A stretch of DNA of 7,799 nt from Burkholderiales bacterium (GCA_016649475.1 JAENXP010000083.1:1-7799), one strand, 5' to 3'. Counted from the first letter of the stretch, positions 1-6,787 are shown. The notes: a model not told the origin generated them from the letters alone. Translations and numbers: made by a program.

Positions 1-300
1 GGCCTGGAGATGGTCGCCATCAGCGTCGAAGCGCCTGATGAACTCGACCGGGTCATGCGCACGATGAAAGGCTACAGCTTTCCGGCGGCCATTGCCGCCA
101 ATGCCGAGACCAAGGGCTACGGACAATTGTGGCGGCTGCCGGTCACGTTCGTGATCGACCGGCGCGGCGTGCTGCGATTCGATGGCCTCAAGTTCGCGAA
201 GGCGATGGATCTGCCCACCCTGGAGAAGATCGTCACCCCCTTGCTGCGTGAGTCTGCGAACGCAAAGCTTGCCGCGTCCGATCAGGCGTCAAGTCATTGA
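1..300 (+). CDS. Thioredoxin-fold redoxin (TlpA/AhpC-TSA type), C-terminal fragment
   Basis: The reading frame is open from the first base and ends at TGA 298-300, so only about the last 99 residues are present. The segment RLPVTFVIDRRGVLRFDG is the typical C-terminal half of a thioredoxin-like fold: the conserved cis-proline is followed by a beta strand ending in Asp and a 'G-x-hydrophobic' turn, as in TlpA/ResA-like thiol-disulfide reductases and AhpC/TSA redoxins. The upstream VAISVEAPDELDRVM also fits the strand-helix unit of that fold. The catalytic CxxC or peroxidatic cysteine, and any signal peptide or lipobox, would lie before the window, so neither reductase versus peroxidase activity nor location can be decided. 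The last 15 or so residues (from ANAKLAASD) look like a disordered tail. A 374-nt gap separates it from prkA, so it is probably a separate transcription unit. Confidence 0.8.
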   Translation, partial: GLEMVAISVEAPDELDRVMRTMKGYSFPAAIAANAETKGYGQLWRLPVTFVIDRRGVLRFDGLKFAKAMDLPTLEKIVTPLLRESANAKLAASDQASSH

Positions 301-413
301 AATGACTGGCCAGGGCATGAAGGTGTGCGCCCTTCTAATCCCGCGGGACAGCGCCCTGACGCTGCCGCAACTTCAGTGAAACCCGCCCCAAGATCTAAAG
401 CATTCTCCGCCCT

Positions 414-430
414 TGCGGCTGCCGCATTTT
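414..430 (+). terminator. Weak candidate intrinsic terminator for the redoxin gene
   Basis: A five-base stem, TGCGG (414-418) pairing with CCGCA (422-426) around a 3-nt loop, is followed directly by TTTT (427-430). It lies 114 nt after the redoxin stop. The stem is short, so termination efficiency is doubtful. Confidence 0.3.
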
Positions 431-502
431 CCCCCTCCGTATTGAACACATCACTTGCCCCGTTTGGGGATGTTGCCCTGATGCGTTCGCCCAAACTCAA
501 GA

Positions 503-510
503 CTAGACTT
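503..510 (+). promoter_or_regulatory. Possible sigma-S/sigma-70 -10 element upstream of prkA
   Basis: CTAGACTT resembles the extended -10 preferred by RpoS holoenzyme (CTAYACTT, one mismatch). No good -35 box is found at 16-18 bp, which RpoS promoters tolerate. A start near 517 would leave a leader of about 160 nt before prkA. E. coli yeaG (prkA) is known to be part of the general stress response, so an RpoS-type promoter is plausible, but the match is short and could be chance. Confidence 0.25.
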
Positions 511-554
511 TATTCACGGCCAGCGAAGTTGACCGCGGTTGACGGTACACGCAG

Positions 555-570
555 CGGCAAGACGAAAGCA
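555..570 (+). promoter_or_regulatory. Weak sigma-54-like (-24/-12) site upstream of prkA
   Basis: CGGCAAG-ACGA-AAGCA has the invariant GG (556-557) and GC (568-569) separated by exactly 10 nt. It differs from the consensus TGGCACG-N4-TTGCA at four other positions. E. coli yeaGH has been reported as RpoN/NtrC dependent, which is why the spacing is worth recording. Alone the site is weak. Confidence 0.25.
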
Positions 571-662
571 AGGTTCGAACTGCCGGATGCGCAAGCGTCA
601 GATGAAACAGGACATGAAGGAGCAGTGAAACCAATGCGATCCGATGCATGCAAGTCACAACC

Positions 663-669
663 AGAGGAG
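663..669 (+). promoter_or_regulatory. Ribosome binding site deciding the prkA start
   Basis: AGAGGAG ends 5 nt before ATG 675 and 8 nt before the tandem ATG 678. An in-frame ATG at 648 lies upstream of this site, has no Shine-Dalgarno of its own and would add nine residues not expected in the family. Translation is therefore placed at 675 or 678. Confidence 0.75.
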
Positions 670-674
670 CGTAC

Positions 675-2603
675 ATGATGACGACGTTGATCGAAGGCTA
701 CAAGACCCGGTACTCGGAAGTGCAGGACGAGGAAATGTCGATTACCGAATTCCTTTCGCTGTGCAAGAGCGATCCCGATACGTACGCATCCGCTGCCGAG
801 CGCATGCTCGCCGCAATCGGCGAACCGGAAGTTGTCGATACGCGCAACGACCCGCGGCTGTCGCGCATTTTCGGCAACCGCGTCATCAAGCGCTATCCCG
901 CTTTTGAAGAGTTCTACGGCATGGAGGACGCGATCGCACAGATCGTCGCTTTCTTCAAGCACGCCGCACAGGGGCTGGAAGAGCGCAAGCAGATACTCTA
1001 TCTGCTGGGCCCGGTAGGGGGCGGAAAATCCTCCATCGCCGAGCGCCTGAAGAGCCTGATGGAGTTCAAACCGATATACGCCCTGAAGGGCTCGCCGGTC
1101 AACGAGTCGCCGCTCAGCCTGTTCGCGCCCGAGCAGTACGCGGAGGTGCTCGAGTCCGATTACGGCATTCCGCGGCGCTATCTCACCGGCATCATGTCGC
1201 CGTGGGCGATCAAGCGCCTGGGGGAATTCGAGGGCGACATTTCACAATTCCGCGTGGTGCGCGTGCAGCCCTCGGTGCTGCGCCAGATCGCGATTTCCAA
1301 GACCGAGCCGGGCGACGAGAACAACCAGGATATCTCCACGCTGGTGGGCAAGGTCGACATCCGCATGCTCGATCGCTTCTCGCAGAGCGATCCGGACGCG
1401 TACAGCTATACCGGCGGCTTGTGCCTGGCAAACCAGGGACTGCTCGAATTCGTCGAGATGTTCAAGGCGCCGATCAAAATGCTGCACCCGCTGCTGACTG
1501 CCACCCAGGAGGGCAACTTCAAGGGCACCGAGGGCTTTTCGGCGATCCCGTTCAACGGCGTGATCCTCGCGCACTCGAACGAATCGGAATGGCAGACGTT
1601 CCGCAACAACAGGCACAACGAGGCGTTTCTCGACCGCATCTACATCGTCAAGGTGCCCTACTGCCTGCAGGTGTCCGAAGAGGTCAATATCTACCGCAAG
1701 CTGCTGCGCGCGAGTTCGCTGTGCAAGGCGCCGTGCGCCCCGGGGACGCTGGAGATGATGGCGCAGTTCTCGATCCTGTCGCGCCTGAAGGAACCGGAGA
1801 ATTCGAGCATCTTCTCGAAGATGCGCGTCTATGACGGCGAGAGCCTGAAGGACACCGACCCGAAAGCCAAGTCGATGCAGGAGTACCGCGATTACGGCGG
1901 CACCGACGAAGGCATGAACGGGATATCCACGCGCTTTGCCTACAAGATCCTGTCCGCCGTATTCAATTACGACCAGACCGAGGTCGCCGCCAATCCGGTG
2001 CACCTGATGTACGTGCTGGAGCAGAAGATCACGCGCGAGGACCTGCCCGAGGAAATGTCGCGCCGCTATCTCGAATTCATCAAGGGACATCTGGCGCCGC
2101 GCTACGCCGAATTCATCGGCAAGGAAATCCAGACCGCCTACCTCGAGTCGTATTCGGAGTACGGCCAGAACATATTCGATCGCTACGTTACCTACGCCGA
2201 TTGCTGGATCCAGGACGAAGAGTTCCGCGATCCGGATACGGGCGAGATTTTCAGCCGGTCGGCGCTCAATAACGAGCTGGAGAAAATCGAGAAGCCCGCC
2301 GGAATCGCGAATCCGAAAGACTTCCGCAATGAGATCGTCAACTTCGTGCTGCGCGCGCGCGCCAATCACGGCGGGAAGAATCCGGCCTGGAACAGCTACG
2401 AGAAGCTGCGCGAGGTGATCGAGAAGAAGATGTTCTCGAACACCGAGGACCTGCTGCCGGTCATTTCCTTCAACGCCAAGGCATCGGCCGACGACAGGAA
2501 GAAGCACCAGAACTTCGTCGATCGCATGGTCGGCAAGGGCTACACCGAGAAGCAGGTGCGGCTGTTGTCCGAATGGTATCTGCGAGTGCGCAAGTCGGCG
2601 TGA
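675..2603 (+). CDS. prkA: PrkA family AAA+ serine protein kinase (YeaG-like)
   Basis: This 642-residue protein is about the same length as E. coli YeaG/PrkA (644 aa) and matches it closely end to end from memory, for example AIGEP, RYPAFEEFYGMEDAI, KTEPGDDNNQDIS-like and RLLSEWYLRVRKS. The N-terminal two thirds is an AAA+ domain. The Walker A loop GPVGGGKS is at residues 112-119 (K118), a sensor-1-like Asn is N302 in HSNES, and a candidate arginine finger is R321 in FLDRIYIVK. The C-terminal part, from roughly residue 400, is the PrkA-specific domain, including the strongly conserved KIEKPAGIANPKDFRNEI stretch. PrkA proteins are cytoplasmic and described as serine kinases; B. subtilis PrkA has also been reported to have ATP-dependent protease activity, so the exact reaction here is open. 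It is the first gene of an operon with DUF444 (36-nt gap) and spoVR, and the three are thought to work in one stress/stationary-phase pathway. The start at 675 follows the AGAGGAG site; 678 is equally possible. Confidence 0.96.
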   Translation: MMTTLIEGYKTRYSEVQDEEMSITEFLSLCKSDPDTYASAAERMLAAIGEPEVVDTRNDPRLSRIFGNRVIKRYPAFEEFYGMEDAIAQIVAFFKHAAQGLEERKQILYLLGPVGGGKSSIAERLKSLMEFKPIYALKGSPVNESPLSLFAPEQYAEVLESDYGIPRRYLTGIMSPWAIKRLGEFEGDISQFRVVRVQPSVLRQIAISKTEPGDENNQDISTLVGKVDIRMLDRFSQSDPDAYSYTGGLCLANQGLLEFVEMFKAPIKMLHPLLTATQEGNFKGTEGFSAIPFNGVILAHSNESEWQTFRNNRHNEAFLDRIYIVKVPYCLQVSEEVNIYRKLLRASSLCKAPCAPGTLEMMAQFSILSRLKEPENSSIFSKMRVYDGESLKDTDPKAKSMQEYRDYGGTDEGMNGISTRFAYKILSAVFNYDQTEVAANPVHLMYVLEQKITREDLPEEMSRRYLEFIKGHLAPRYAEFIGKEIQTAYLESYSEYGQNIFDRYVTYADCWIQDEEFRDPDTGEIFSRSALNNELEKIEKPAGIANPKDFRNEIVNFVLRARANHGGKNPAWNSYEKLREVIEKKMFSNTEDLLPVISFNAKASADDRKKHQNFVDRMVGKGYTEKQVRLLSEWYLRVRKSA

Positions 2604-2639
2604 TTTGAAACGAATCGCCATTCCAAGAGGTCAGGCACC

Positions 2640-3911
2640 ATGCAGCTTATCGATCGCAGGTTGAACGGGAACAACAAGAGCGCAGTGAATCGCGAGCGCT
2701 TTTTGCGGCGCTACAAGGAGCATATCCGGGGCGCGGTGAAAGGCATGATCGCGGAGCGCTCGATCGCCGACATGGAGAAGGGCGGTGAGGTGACCGTGCC
2801 GGCAAAGGACCTGGCCGAGCCCAGTTTCCGCCACGACAAGGGCGGGGACCGGGAAACGGTGTTTCCGGGAAATCACGAGTTCGTCAAAGGCGACAAAATC
2901 GCGCGTCCCAACGGCGGCGGCGGTGGCGGCGGCGGCGGAGAACCGGGTTCGGGCGAGAGCGTGGACGAATTCACCTTTACGCTCTCGCGCGAGGAGTTTC
3001 TCGGCATCTTTTTCGACGACCTGGAACTGCCGCATCTGTTGAAGACGCACCTGGGTGCCGTGGAAAAGAGCAAACCCAAGTGCGCAGGCTACGTGAAGGA
3101 AGGCGCACCCTGCAATATGTGCGTGACGCGCACGCTCAAGACCGCTCTGGGCAGGCGCATCGCGCTGGGCGCGCCGGCGAGCGAATGCCTGAAGCTGGCG
3201 CGCGAAAATCTTGCGCGTGCATTGCAGGACGGCGATTCTCCCGAGTCGGTCGAGGCGCTGGAGCGCGAGATCGTCGAAATGGAGGCGCGGATCAAGCGCG
3301 TGCCGTTTCTGGACGAGATCGACTTGCGCTACCGCAACAAAGTTCCGGTGCCGCAACCGGTGGCGCGCGCGGTAATGTTCTGTCTGATGGACGTCTCGGC
3401 GTCGATGGACGAGGACAAGAAGGATCTGGCGAAGCGCTTTTTCACCCTGCTCTACCTGTTTCTCTCGCGCAAATACGAGCAGGTCGAACTCGTTTTCATC
3501 CGCCATACCGAGGACGCCGAAGAGGTGGACGAGCAGACCTTCTTCTACGACACCAAGAGCGGGGGCACCGTGGTGTATTCCGCGCTCGAACTGATGCACC
3601 AGATCTGCGTCGCGCGCTATCCGGCATCGGGCTGGAATATCTACGCGGCGCAGGCTTCCGATGGCGATGCTTTCGGCGCGGACGTCGGGAAGAGCGGGCG
3701 CTTTCTGCGCGAGCAGCTGCTGCCTCTGGCGCGCTATTTCGCCTACATAGAAATCCCGGACGAGGGCACCATGCAGAACAGCAGCCTGTGGACCGAATAC
3801 GAACAGCTGGCGCAGGACAGAAACGCCAATTTCGCCATGGGCAGCGTCAGCGCGCGCGACGAAATCTATCCGGTGTTCCGCGAGCTGTTCAAGAAAGGGG
3901 CGACAGCATGA
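2640..3911 (+). CDS. yeaH: DUF444 / YeaH family protein with C-terminal VWA-like domain
   Basis: This 423-residue protein is close to E. coli YeaH in length (about 427). The start ATG 2640 is preceded by AAGAGG (2625-2630) at 9 nt. The N-terminal half includes a linker of nine consecutive glycines (residues 92-100) followed by EPGSGES. The C-terminal half is a von Willebrand A-like domain: the metal-site motif DVSAS is at 251-255 (D251, S253, S255), the conserved Thr lies in SGGTVV (T310), and SDGD follows at 340-343. This predicts a metal-dependent protein-interaction surface. The family sits beside prkA and is inferred to be a partner or adaptor of the AAA+ kinase, an architecture reminiscent of MoxR-VWA pairs. 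Odd here are three cysteines, C148, C158 and C161 (Cx9CxxC), at positions that are not Cys in E. coli YeaH as I recall it. The gene overlaps spoVR by ATGA, so translation is probably coupled. Function within the pathway is not established. Confidence 0.93.
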   Translation: MQLIDRRLNGNNKSAVNRERFLRRYKEHIRGAVKGMIAERSIADMEKGGEVTVPAKDLAEPSFRHDKGGDRETVFPGNHEFVKGDKIARPNGGGGGGGGGEPGSGESVDEFTFTLSREEFLGIFFDDLELPHLLKTHLGAVEKSKPKCAGYVKEGAPCNMCVTRTLKTALGRRIALGAPASECLKLARENLARALQDGDSPESVEALEREIVEMEARIKRVPFLDEIDLRYRNKVPVPQPVARAVMFCLMDVSASMDEDKKDLAKRFFTLLYLFLSRKYEQVELVFIRHTEDAEEVDEQTFFYDTKSGGTVVYSALELMHQICVARYPASGWNIYAAQASDGDAFGADVGKSGRFLREQLLPLARYFAYIEIPDEGTMQNSSLWTEYEQLAQDRNANFAMGSVSARDEIYPVFRELFKKGATA

Positions 3912-5398
3912 GTCCGATCTCCACCGGCTACGACTGGAGTTTCGATCTGATCGAGCGCTACGACGGCGCCATCGCCAGCGCCGCGGCCGAGTACGGGCTG
4001 GACACCTATCCGAACCAGATCGAGATCATCAGCTCCGAGCAGATGCTCGACGCCTACGCTTCCAGCGGCCTGCCCATCGGTTATCCGCACTGGACCTACG
4101 GCAAGGAATTCATCCGCAACGAGCAGGCCTATCGCAGCGGCCAGCAGGGCCTCGCCTACGAGATCGTGATCAATTCGGACCCCTGCATCGCCTATCTGAT
4201 GGAGGAGAATTCCATCATGATGCAGGCGCTGGTGGTGGCGCACGCCTCGTATGGCCACAACTCCTTCTTCAAGGGCAATTACCTGTTCCGGCAATGGACC
4301 TGCGCCGACGGCATACTCGACTACCTGGTGTTTGCGCGGCGCTATGTGATGCAGTGCGAAGAACGCCACGGCGCCGCCGCCGTGGAAGAAATGCTCGATT
4401 CCTGCCACGCCCTGATGCACCACGGGGTAGACCGCTACAAGCGTCCGGCGCCGCTGTCGCTGCAAGGCGAAGAGGCGCGCGCGACCATGCGCGAGGACGA
4501 TACGCGGCGCCAATTCAACGATCTGTGGCGTACGCTGCCGCGGACCGGGGAGGCGGCGAGTGCCGGTGCGGCATCCGGGTTTCCGGCCGAGCCCGAAGAG
4601 AACATCCTGTATTTCGTGGAGAAGCACTCGCCCAAGCTCAGTCCGTGGCAGCGCGAACTGGTGCGCATCGTGAGGAAGCTGGCGCAGTATTTCTATCCGC
4701 AGGGCCAGACCAAGGTGATGAACGAGGGCTGGGCGACGTTCTGGCATTACACGCTGATCAACCGTCTGTACGAGCAGGGTCTGGTCAACGACGGATTCAT
4801 GATTGAATTCCTGCAAAGCCACACCAACGTAGTCAGCCAGAGAGGCTTCGATGAGCGTGGCTACGGCGGCATAAATCCCTATGCGCTCGGGTTCGCGATG
4901 ATGCGCGATATCCGGCGCGTGTGCGAAAACCCGACCGCGGAGGACCGCGAGTGGTTTCCGGAACTCGCCGGCACCGACTGGGTGAAGCAGCTCGATTTCG
5001 CCATGCGCAACTTCAAGGATGAATCGTTTATCGGGCAGTACCTGAGCCCGAAGTTGATGCGCGAATTCCACCTGTTCGCCGTGGCCGACCATAGCCGCGA
5101 AGAGACCATGGAGATCGACAGCATTCACGATGACGAAGGCTACCGCCGGGTGCGCCGCCTGCTGGCGGAGCAGCACAAGCGCGACACCCAGGTACCCGAT
5201 ATCCAGGTGGCGCGTTATGCGCTGGACGGCGACCGTTCGTTGACGCTGCAACACCGGATCTTTCGCGGCCGTCCGATCGTGGAAACCGAGGCGCGGGAAA
5301 CCCTCAAGCATCTGACGCGGCTGTGGGGGTTCAAGGTGAACCTGGAAGGCGTCGGCGAGGATGGCCGCGTCGAGTACTCCCAGGAGTGCGGGGCGTGA
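3908..5398 (+). CDS. ycgB: SpoVR family protein (YcgB-like)
   Basis: This is a 496-residue protein, close to the E. coli YcgB length (about 510), and clearly of the SpoVR family. It contains LDTYPNQIE, LPIGYPHWTYGK, GQQGLAYEIVINSDPCIAYLMEEN-like, HASYGHNSFF (H112, H117), VMNEGWATFWHY (E273, H280), LQSHTNVV (H305), INPYALGFAM and FKDESFI blocks. The His/Glu-rich conserved motifs (HxxxxH, NEGWATxxH) look like a metal-site arrangement, but this is inference. SpoVR was named for a role in spore cortex formation in Bacillus; in non-spore-forming Proteobacteria it accompanies PrkA and DUF444 and its reaction is unknown. No signal peptide or membrane helix is seen, so it is probably cytoplasmic. The start ATG 3908 overlaps the DUF444 stop (ATGA), and AAAGGGG (3894-3900) lies 7 nt upstream inside the preceding gene, supporting translational coupling. 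The open frame extends upstream as far as 3080 but that part is only the shifted frame of DUF444. Confidence 0.95.
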   Translation: MSPISTGYDWSFDLIERYDGAIASAAAEYGLDTYPNQIEIISSEQMLDAYASSGLPIGYPHWTYGKEFIRNEQAYRSGQQGLAYEIVINSDPCIAYLMEENSIMMQALVVAHASYGHNSFFKGNYLFRQWTCADGILDYLVFARRYVMQCEERHGAAAVEEMLDSCHALMHHGVDRYKRPAPLSLQGEEARATMREDDTRRQFNDLWRTLPRTGEAASAGAASGFPAEPEENILYFVEKHSPKLSPWQRELVRIVRKLAQYFYPQGQTKVMNEGWATFWHYTLINRLYEQGLVNDGFMIEFLQSHTNVVSQRGFDERGYGGINPYALGFAMMRDIRRVCENPTAEDREWFPELAGTDWVKQLDFAMRNFKDESFIGQYLSPKLMREFHLFAVADHSREETMEIDSIHDDEGYRRVRRLLAEQHKRDTQVPDIQVARYALDGDRSLTLQHRIFRGRPIVETEARETLKHLTRLWGFKVNLEGVGEDGRVEYSQECGA

Positions 5399-5404
5399 GC
5401 GCGT

Positions 5405-5427
5405 CCGGCCGCGCGGCGGCCGGTTTT
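5405..5427 (+). terminator. Intrinsic terminator after spoVR
   Basis: A perfect 8-bp GC-only stem, CCGGCCGC (5405-5412) with GCGGCCGG (5416-5423), encloses a 3-nt loop GCG and is followed by TTTT (5424-5427). It begins 7 nt after the spoVR stop. The stem is very stable but the T run is short and is followed by CC, so read-through into the downstream hemerythrin gene is possible. A second palindrome, CTGCCGGCAG, follows at 5432-5441. Confidence 0.65.
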
Positions 5428-5495
5428 CCTGCTGCCGGCAGGCACCCCGCGCGCGAACGCGGTCCACGCTTGGTGAACGAAAAAGGAGCATTGCC

Positions 5496-5897
5496 ATGAC
5501 GTGGACTACCTGGAGCGAGAAATACGCTACCGGACACGCCGGCATGGATCACGGCCATCGAAGGCTGATGGAGCTGATAAATCAGCTTGCCGAGGCCATG
5601 GAGGATAACAAGCCGATGTCGTTCTGCAGCGAACTGCTCGAACGGTTCATCGCGCACACGAGAACACACTTCCTCGCCGAAGAGCAGCTGATGGACCGGA
5701 TTCGGTACCCGAAGACGAAGGAGCACAAGGCCTTGCACGAGATGCTGGTCAAGGACGTGCTGGCGTTCAAGGAATCATACGATTCGGGCGAGAACGCGCA
5801 ATTCATCACCCTGCTGGTCATTCTCGACAGCTGGCTGGAACGCGACATTAGTGTGGCGGACAAGGAGCTGGCGGAGTTTGTCGCCGTACCCCATTGA
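5496..5897 (+). CDS. Bacteriohemerythrin with one substituted iron ligand
   Basis: This 133-residue protein has the length and pattern of single-domain bacteriohemerythrins: W6, D18-x-x-H21, H58-x3-E62 in HFLAEEQLM, Y71-P72, H77-x3-H81, and the last helix with WLERDISVAD. Members bind a di-iron centre in a four-helix bundle and reversibly bind O2; roles in oxygen delivery, sensing, NO handling or iron storage are known or proposed. The canonical last helix reads W-x3-HI-x3-D; here the His position is Asp (D117, codon GAC), while the bridging Asp is kept (D122). The other ligand positions H21, H58, E62, H77 and H81 are intact. AGGAG (5484-5488) lies 7 nt before ATG 5496, which decides the start; the open frame upstream is not used. 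The gene is 97 nt after spoVR, behind a terminator-like hairpin, with no obvious promoter between. It may depend on read-through or on a promoter inside spoVR. Confidence 0.92.
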   Translation: MTWTTWSEKYATGHAGMDHGHRRLMELINQLAEAMEDNKPMSFCSELLERFIAHTRTHFLAEEQLMDRIRYPKTKEHKALHEMLVKDVLAFKESYDSGENAQFITLLVILDSWLERDISVADKELAEFVAVPH

Positions 5898-6046
5898 GTG
5901 ACTGGCGGGTTCGCCTGCCGCCGCAGTCGCGGGCTGTTCGCCGCGGCCGGGGCGATTACCCGCAATTGCGCTGCATGCCTGGCGGTTTGCCTTCTTTTTT
6001 CGCGTCCCCATGCCCAATAAGCTGACACAACCCTGAGGAATACACC
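5898..6046. other. Intergenic region between hemerythrin and CxxC protein genes
   Basis: This 149-nt gap contains the perfect palindrome CGCAATTGCG (5961-5970) and a pyrimidine/T run CTTCTTTTTT (5991-6000). The only pairing just before the T run is a 3-bp GGC/GCC hairpin, so it is not a convincing terminator. No clear -35/-10 pair is seen ahead of the next gene. Whether the two genes are co-transcribed cannot be told. Confidence 0.4.
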
Positions 6047-6574
6047 ATGGCTATCCCGTCCGATATTCCGCCGCTGCGTGAGACCGCATCCGGCGCGGCG
6101 CAATGCGCGCTCGACGAGGCAGCGAAATGCCTTGGCGAGAAATTGCGTGCAGCCATGGCGCATACTCCGCATGCGTGCCAATTCGAGGCCTGCCGCCGGA
6201 TCGAGCAGGTGCTCGGCAGGAAGCTGACGCCGCTGTTCGCGCTGGAACTGGTCGAGCTCCTGCTGGTTCAGGGTCGCGAGGGGCACGAGTTGCGCGCTGC
6301 CATGGTTGATCTGCTGAGCCTGACGGACGCGCGGCAATCGGCGGAATTGCTGTCGCGCGTTCCGGGCGCAGTGTCTGCCGCAGAGCGCGAGGCCGAGTTT
6401 CTTGCGAGCGAGGATCGGGCCAGCGCCCAGAAATTCGCCGTATGCGGCGAATGTCTGGCCCGCATCGCCCCAGCGGGAGGCGAGGGCGAGGTTCTCACGG
6501 GTGAAGCGGCCGCAAGCCTGTGGGTACATTGCGCACAATGCCGCTGCGCCATCGGCGCCTTGAATCGCTCCTGA
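6047..6574 (+). CDS. Hypothetical protein with C-terminal paired CxxC motifs (possible zinc ribbon)
   Basis: I do not recognise this 175-residue protein. A start at ATG 6047 is supported by GAGGA (6035-6039) at 7 nt. The first 125 or so residues are Ala/Leu/Glu-rich and look all-helical (for example LTPLFALELVELLLVQG). The last 45 residues contain C133-x2-C136 and, 25 residues later, C162-x2-C165 with another C167, a spacing typical of a four-Cys zinc ribbon or similar metal-binding knuckle. Further cysteines are C20, C28, C44 and C49. There is no signal peptide or clear membrane helix, so it is probably cytoplasmic. It lies between two hemerythrin genes in the same orientation, which suggests but does not prove a role in the same redox or metal process. 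Codon use resembles its neighbours. That it is a real gene is likely because of the ribosome binding site and the ordered Cys pairs. Confidence 0.7.
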   Translation: MAIPSDIPPLRETASGAAQCALDEAAKCLGEKLRAAMAHTPHACQFEACRRIEQVLGRKLTPLFALELVELLLVQGREGHELRAAMVDLLSLTDARQSAELLSRVPGAVSAAEREAEFLASEDRASAQKFAVCGECLARIAPAGGEGEVLTGEAAASLWVHCAQCRCAIGALNRS

Positions 6575-6582
6575 GTTCAGGC

Positions 6583-6622
6583 GATGCGCCGGCGCGCCGT
6601 GTCGCTGGCTACCAGGCGCATC
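6583..6622. repeat. Inverted repeat after the CxxC protein gene
   Basis: GATGCGCC (6583-6590) and GGCGCATC (6615-6622) are exact reverse complements separated by 24 nt, with the palindrome GGCGCGCC immediately inside. The hairpin starts 8 nt after the stop codon and is followed by pyrimidine-rich but not T-only sequence. It could act as a terminator or as an mRNA 3' end stabiliser. A third copy of GATGCGCC occurs at 6800-6807. Confidence 0.45.
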
Positions 6623-6773
6623 CGGTTCACTATTCTTCCCCGACCTTGATTTTTCAGTAGGCCCCTGGTTCCGCGGGACTGCCTGCCCCCGGCGCTCGTT
6701 CCGGACAAGTCGGTTCGCGCGTTCGCCGCCCGGCGCAGGCGGGGCATGCAGAGGGTGTAGACGCTCGGCATCC

Positions 6774-6787
6774 GGGGCATATTCCCC
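6774..6787. promoter_or_regulatory. Near-palindrome, candidate activator site upstream of the sigma-54 promoter
   Basis: GGGGCATATTCCCC is symmetric except for one C/T pair. Its centre lies about 117 nt upstream of the start predicted for the sigma-54 promoter, a usual distance for an enhancer-binding activator. A direct GGGGCAT copy occurs 33 bp earlier (6741-6747). No known activator motif is recognised. Confidence 0.3.

Larger units (their letters stand above)
301..674. other. Non-coding region between redoxin and prkA
   Basis: This 374-nt stretch holds no convincing gene. An open frame from GTG 325 runs into the prkA start, but it has an Ala/Pro/Ser-rich composition, no family resemblance and a purine stretch ending only one base before its start codon. 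The region probably contains the redoxin terminator and the prkA promoter. Visible candidates are a short hairpin plus T run at 414-430, a sigma-S/sigma-70-like -10 element at 503-510, a weak GG-N10-GC sigma-54-like site at 555-570, and the prkA ribosome binding site at 663-669. A CCCC-GTTT-GGGG mini-hairpin lies at 458-469. Confidence 0.6.

Noticed and set aside
325..678. 117-codon + strand frame starting at GTG before prkA
   Set aside because: Ala/Pro/Ser-rich, no homology recognised, purine tract only one base before the start, and it overlaps the prkA ribosome binding site and start.
1242..2621. 459-codon open frame on the - strand across prkA
   Set aside because: It is the antisense shadow of a strongly recognised PrkA gene; composition (Arg/Leu/His/Val-rich) and lack of any family motif fit a GC-bias artefact.
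2631..3599. 322-codon open frame on the - strand across DUF444
   Set aside because: Antisense to a clearly recognised gene; no recognisable domain.
3080..3907. Long upstream extension of the spoVR frame
   Set aside because: It overlaps DUF444 out of frame, is Arg-rich, and the SpoVR family start fits ATG 3908 with ATGA coupling and its own ribosome binding site.
3866..5545. 559-codon open frame on the - strand across spoVR
   Set aside because: Mirror of the codon pattern of SpoVR; no recognisable domain and no plausible ribosome binding site considered convincing.
5981..6000. GGC/GCC plus T run as terminator of the first hemerythrin gene
   Set aside because: Only a 3-bp stem precedes the T run, too weak to call.
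6649..6656. TTGATTTT as an FNR half site
   Set aside because: The second half site ATCAA is absent at the required spacing.
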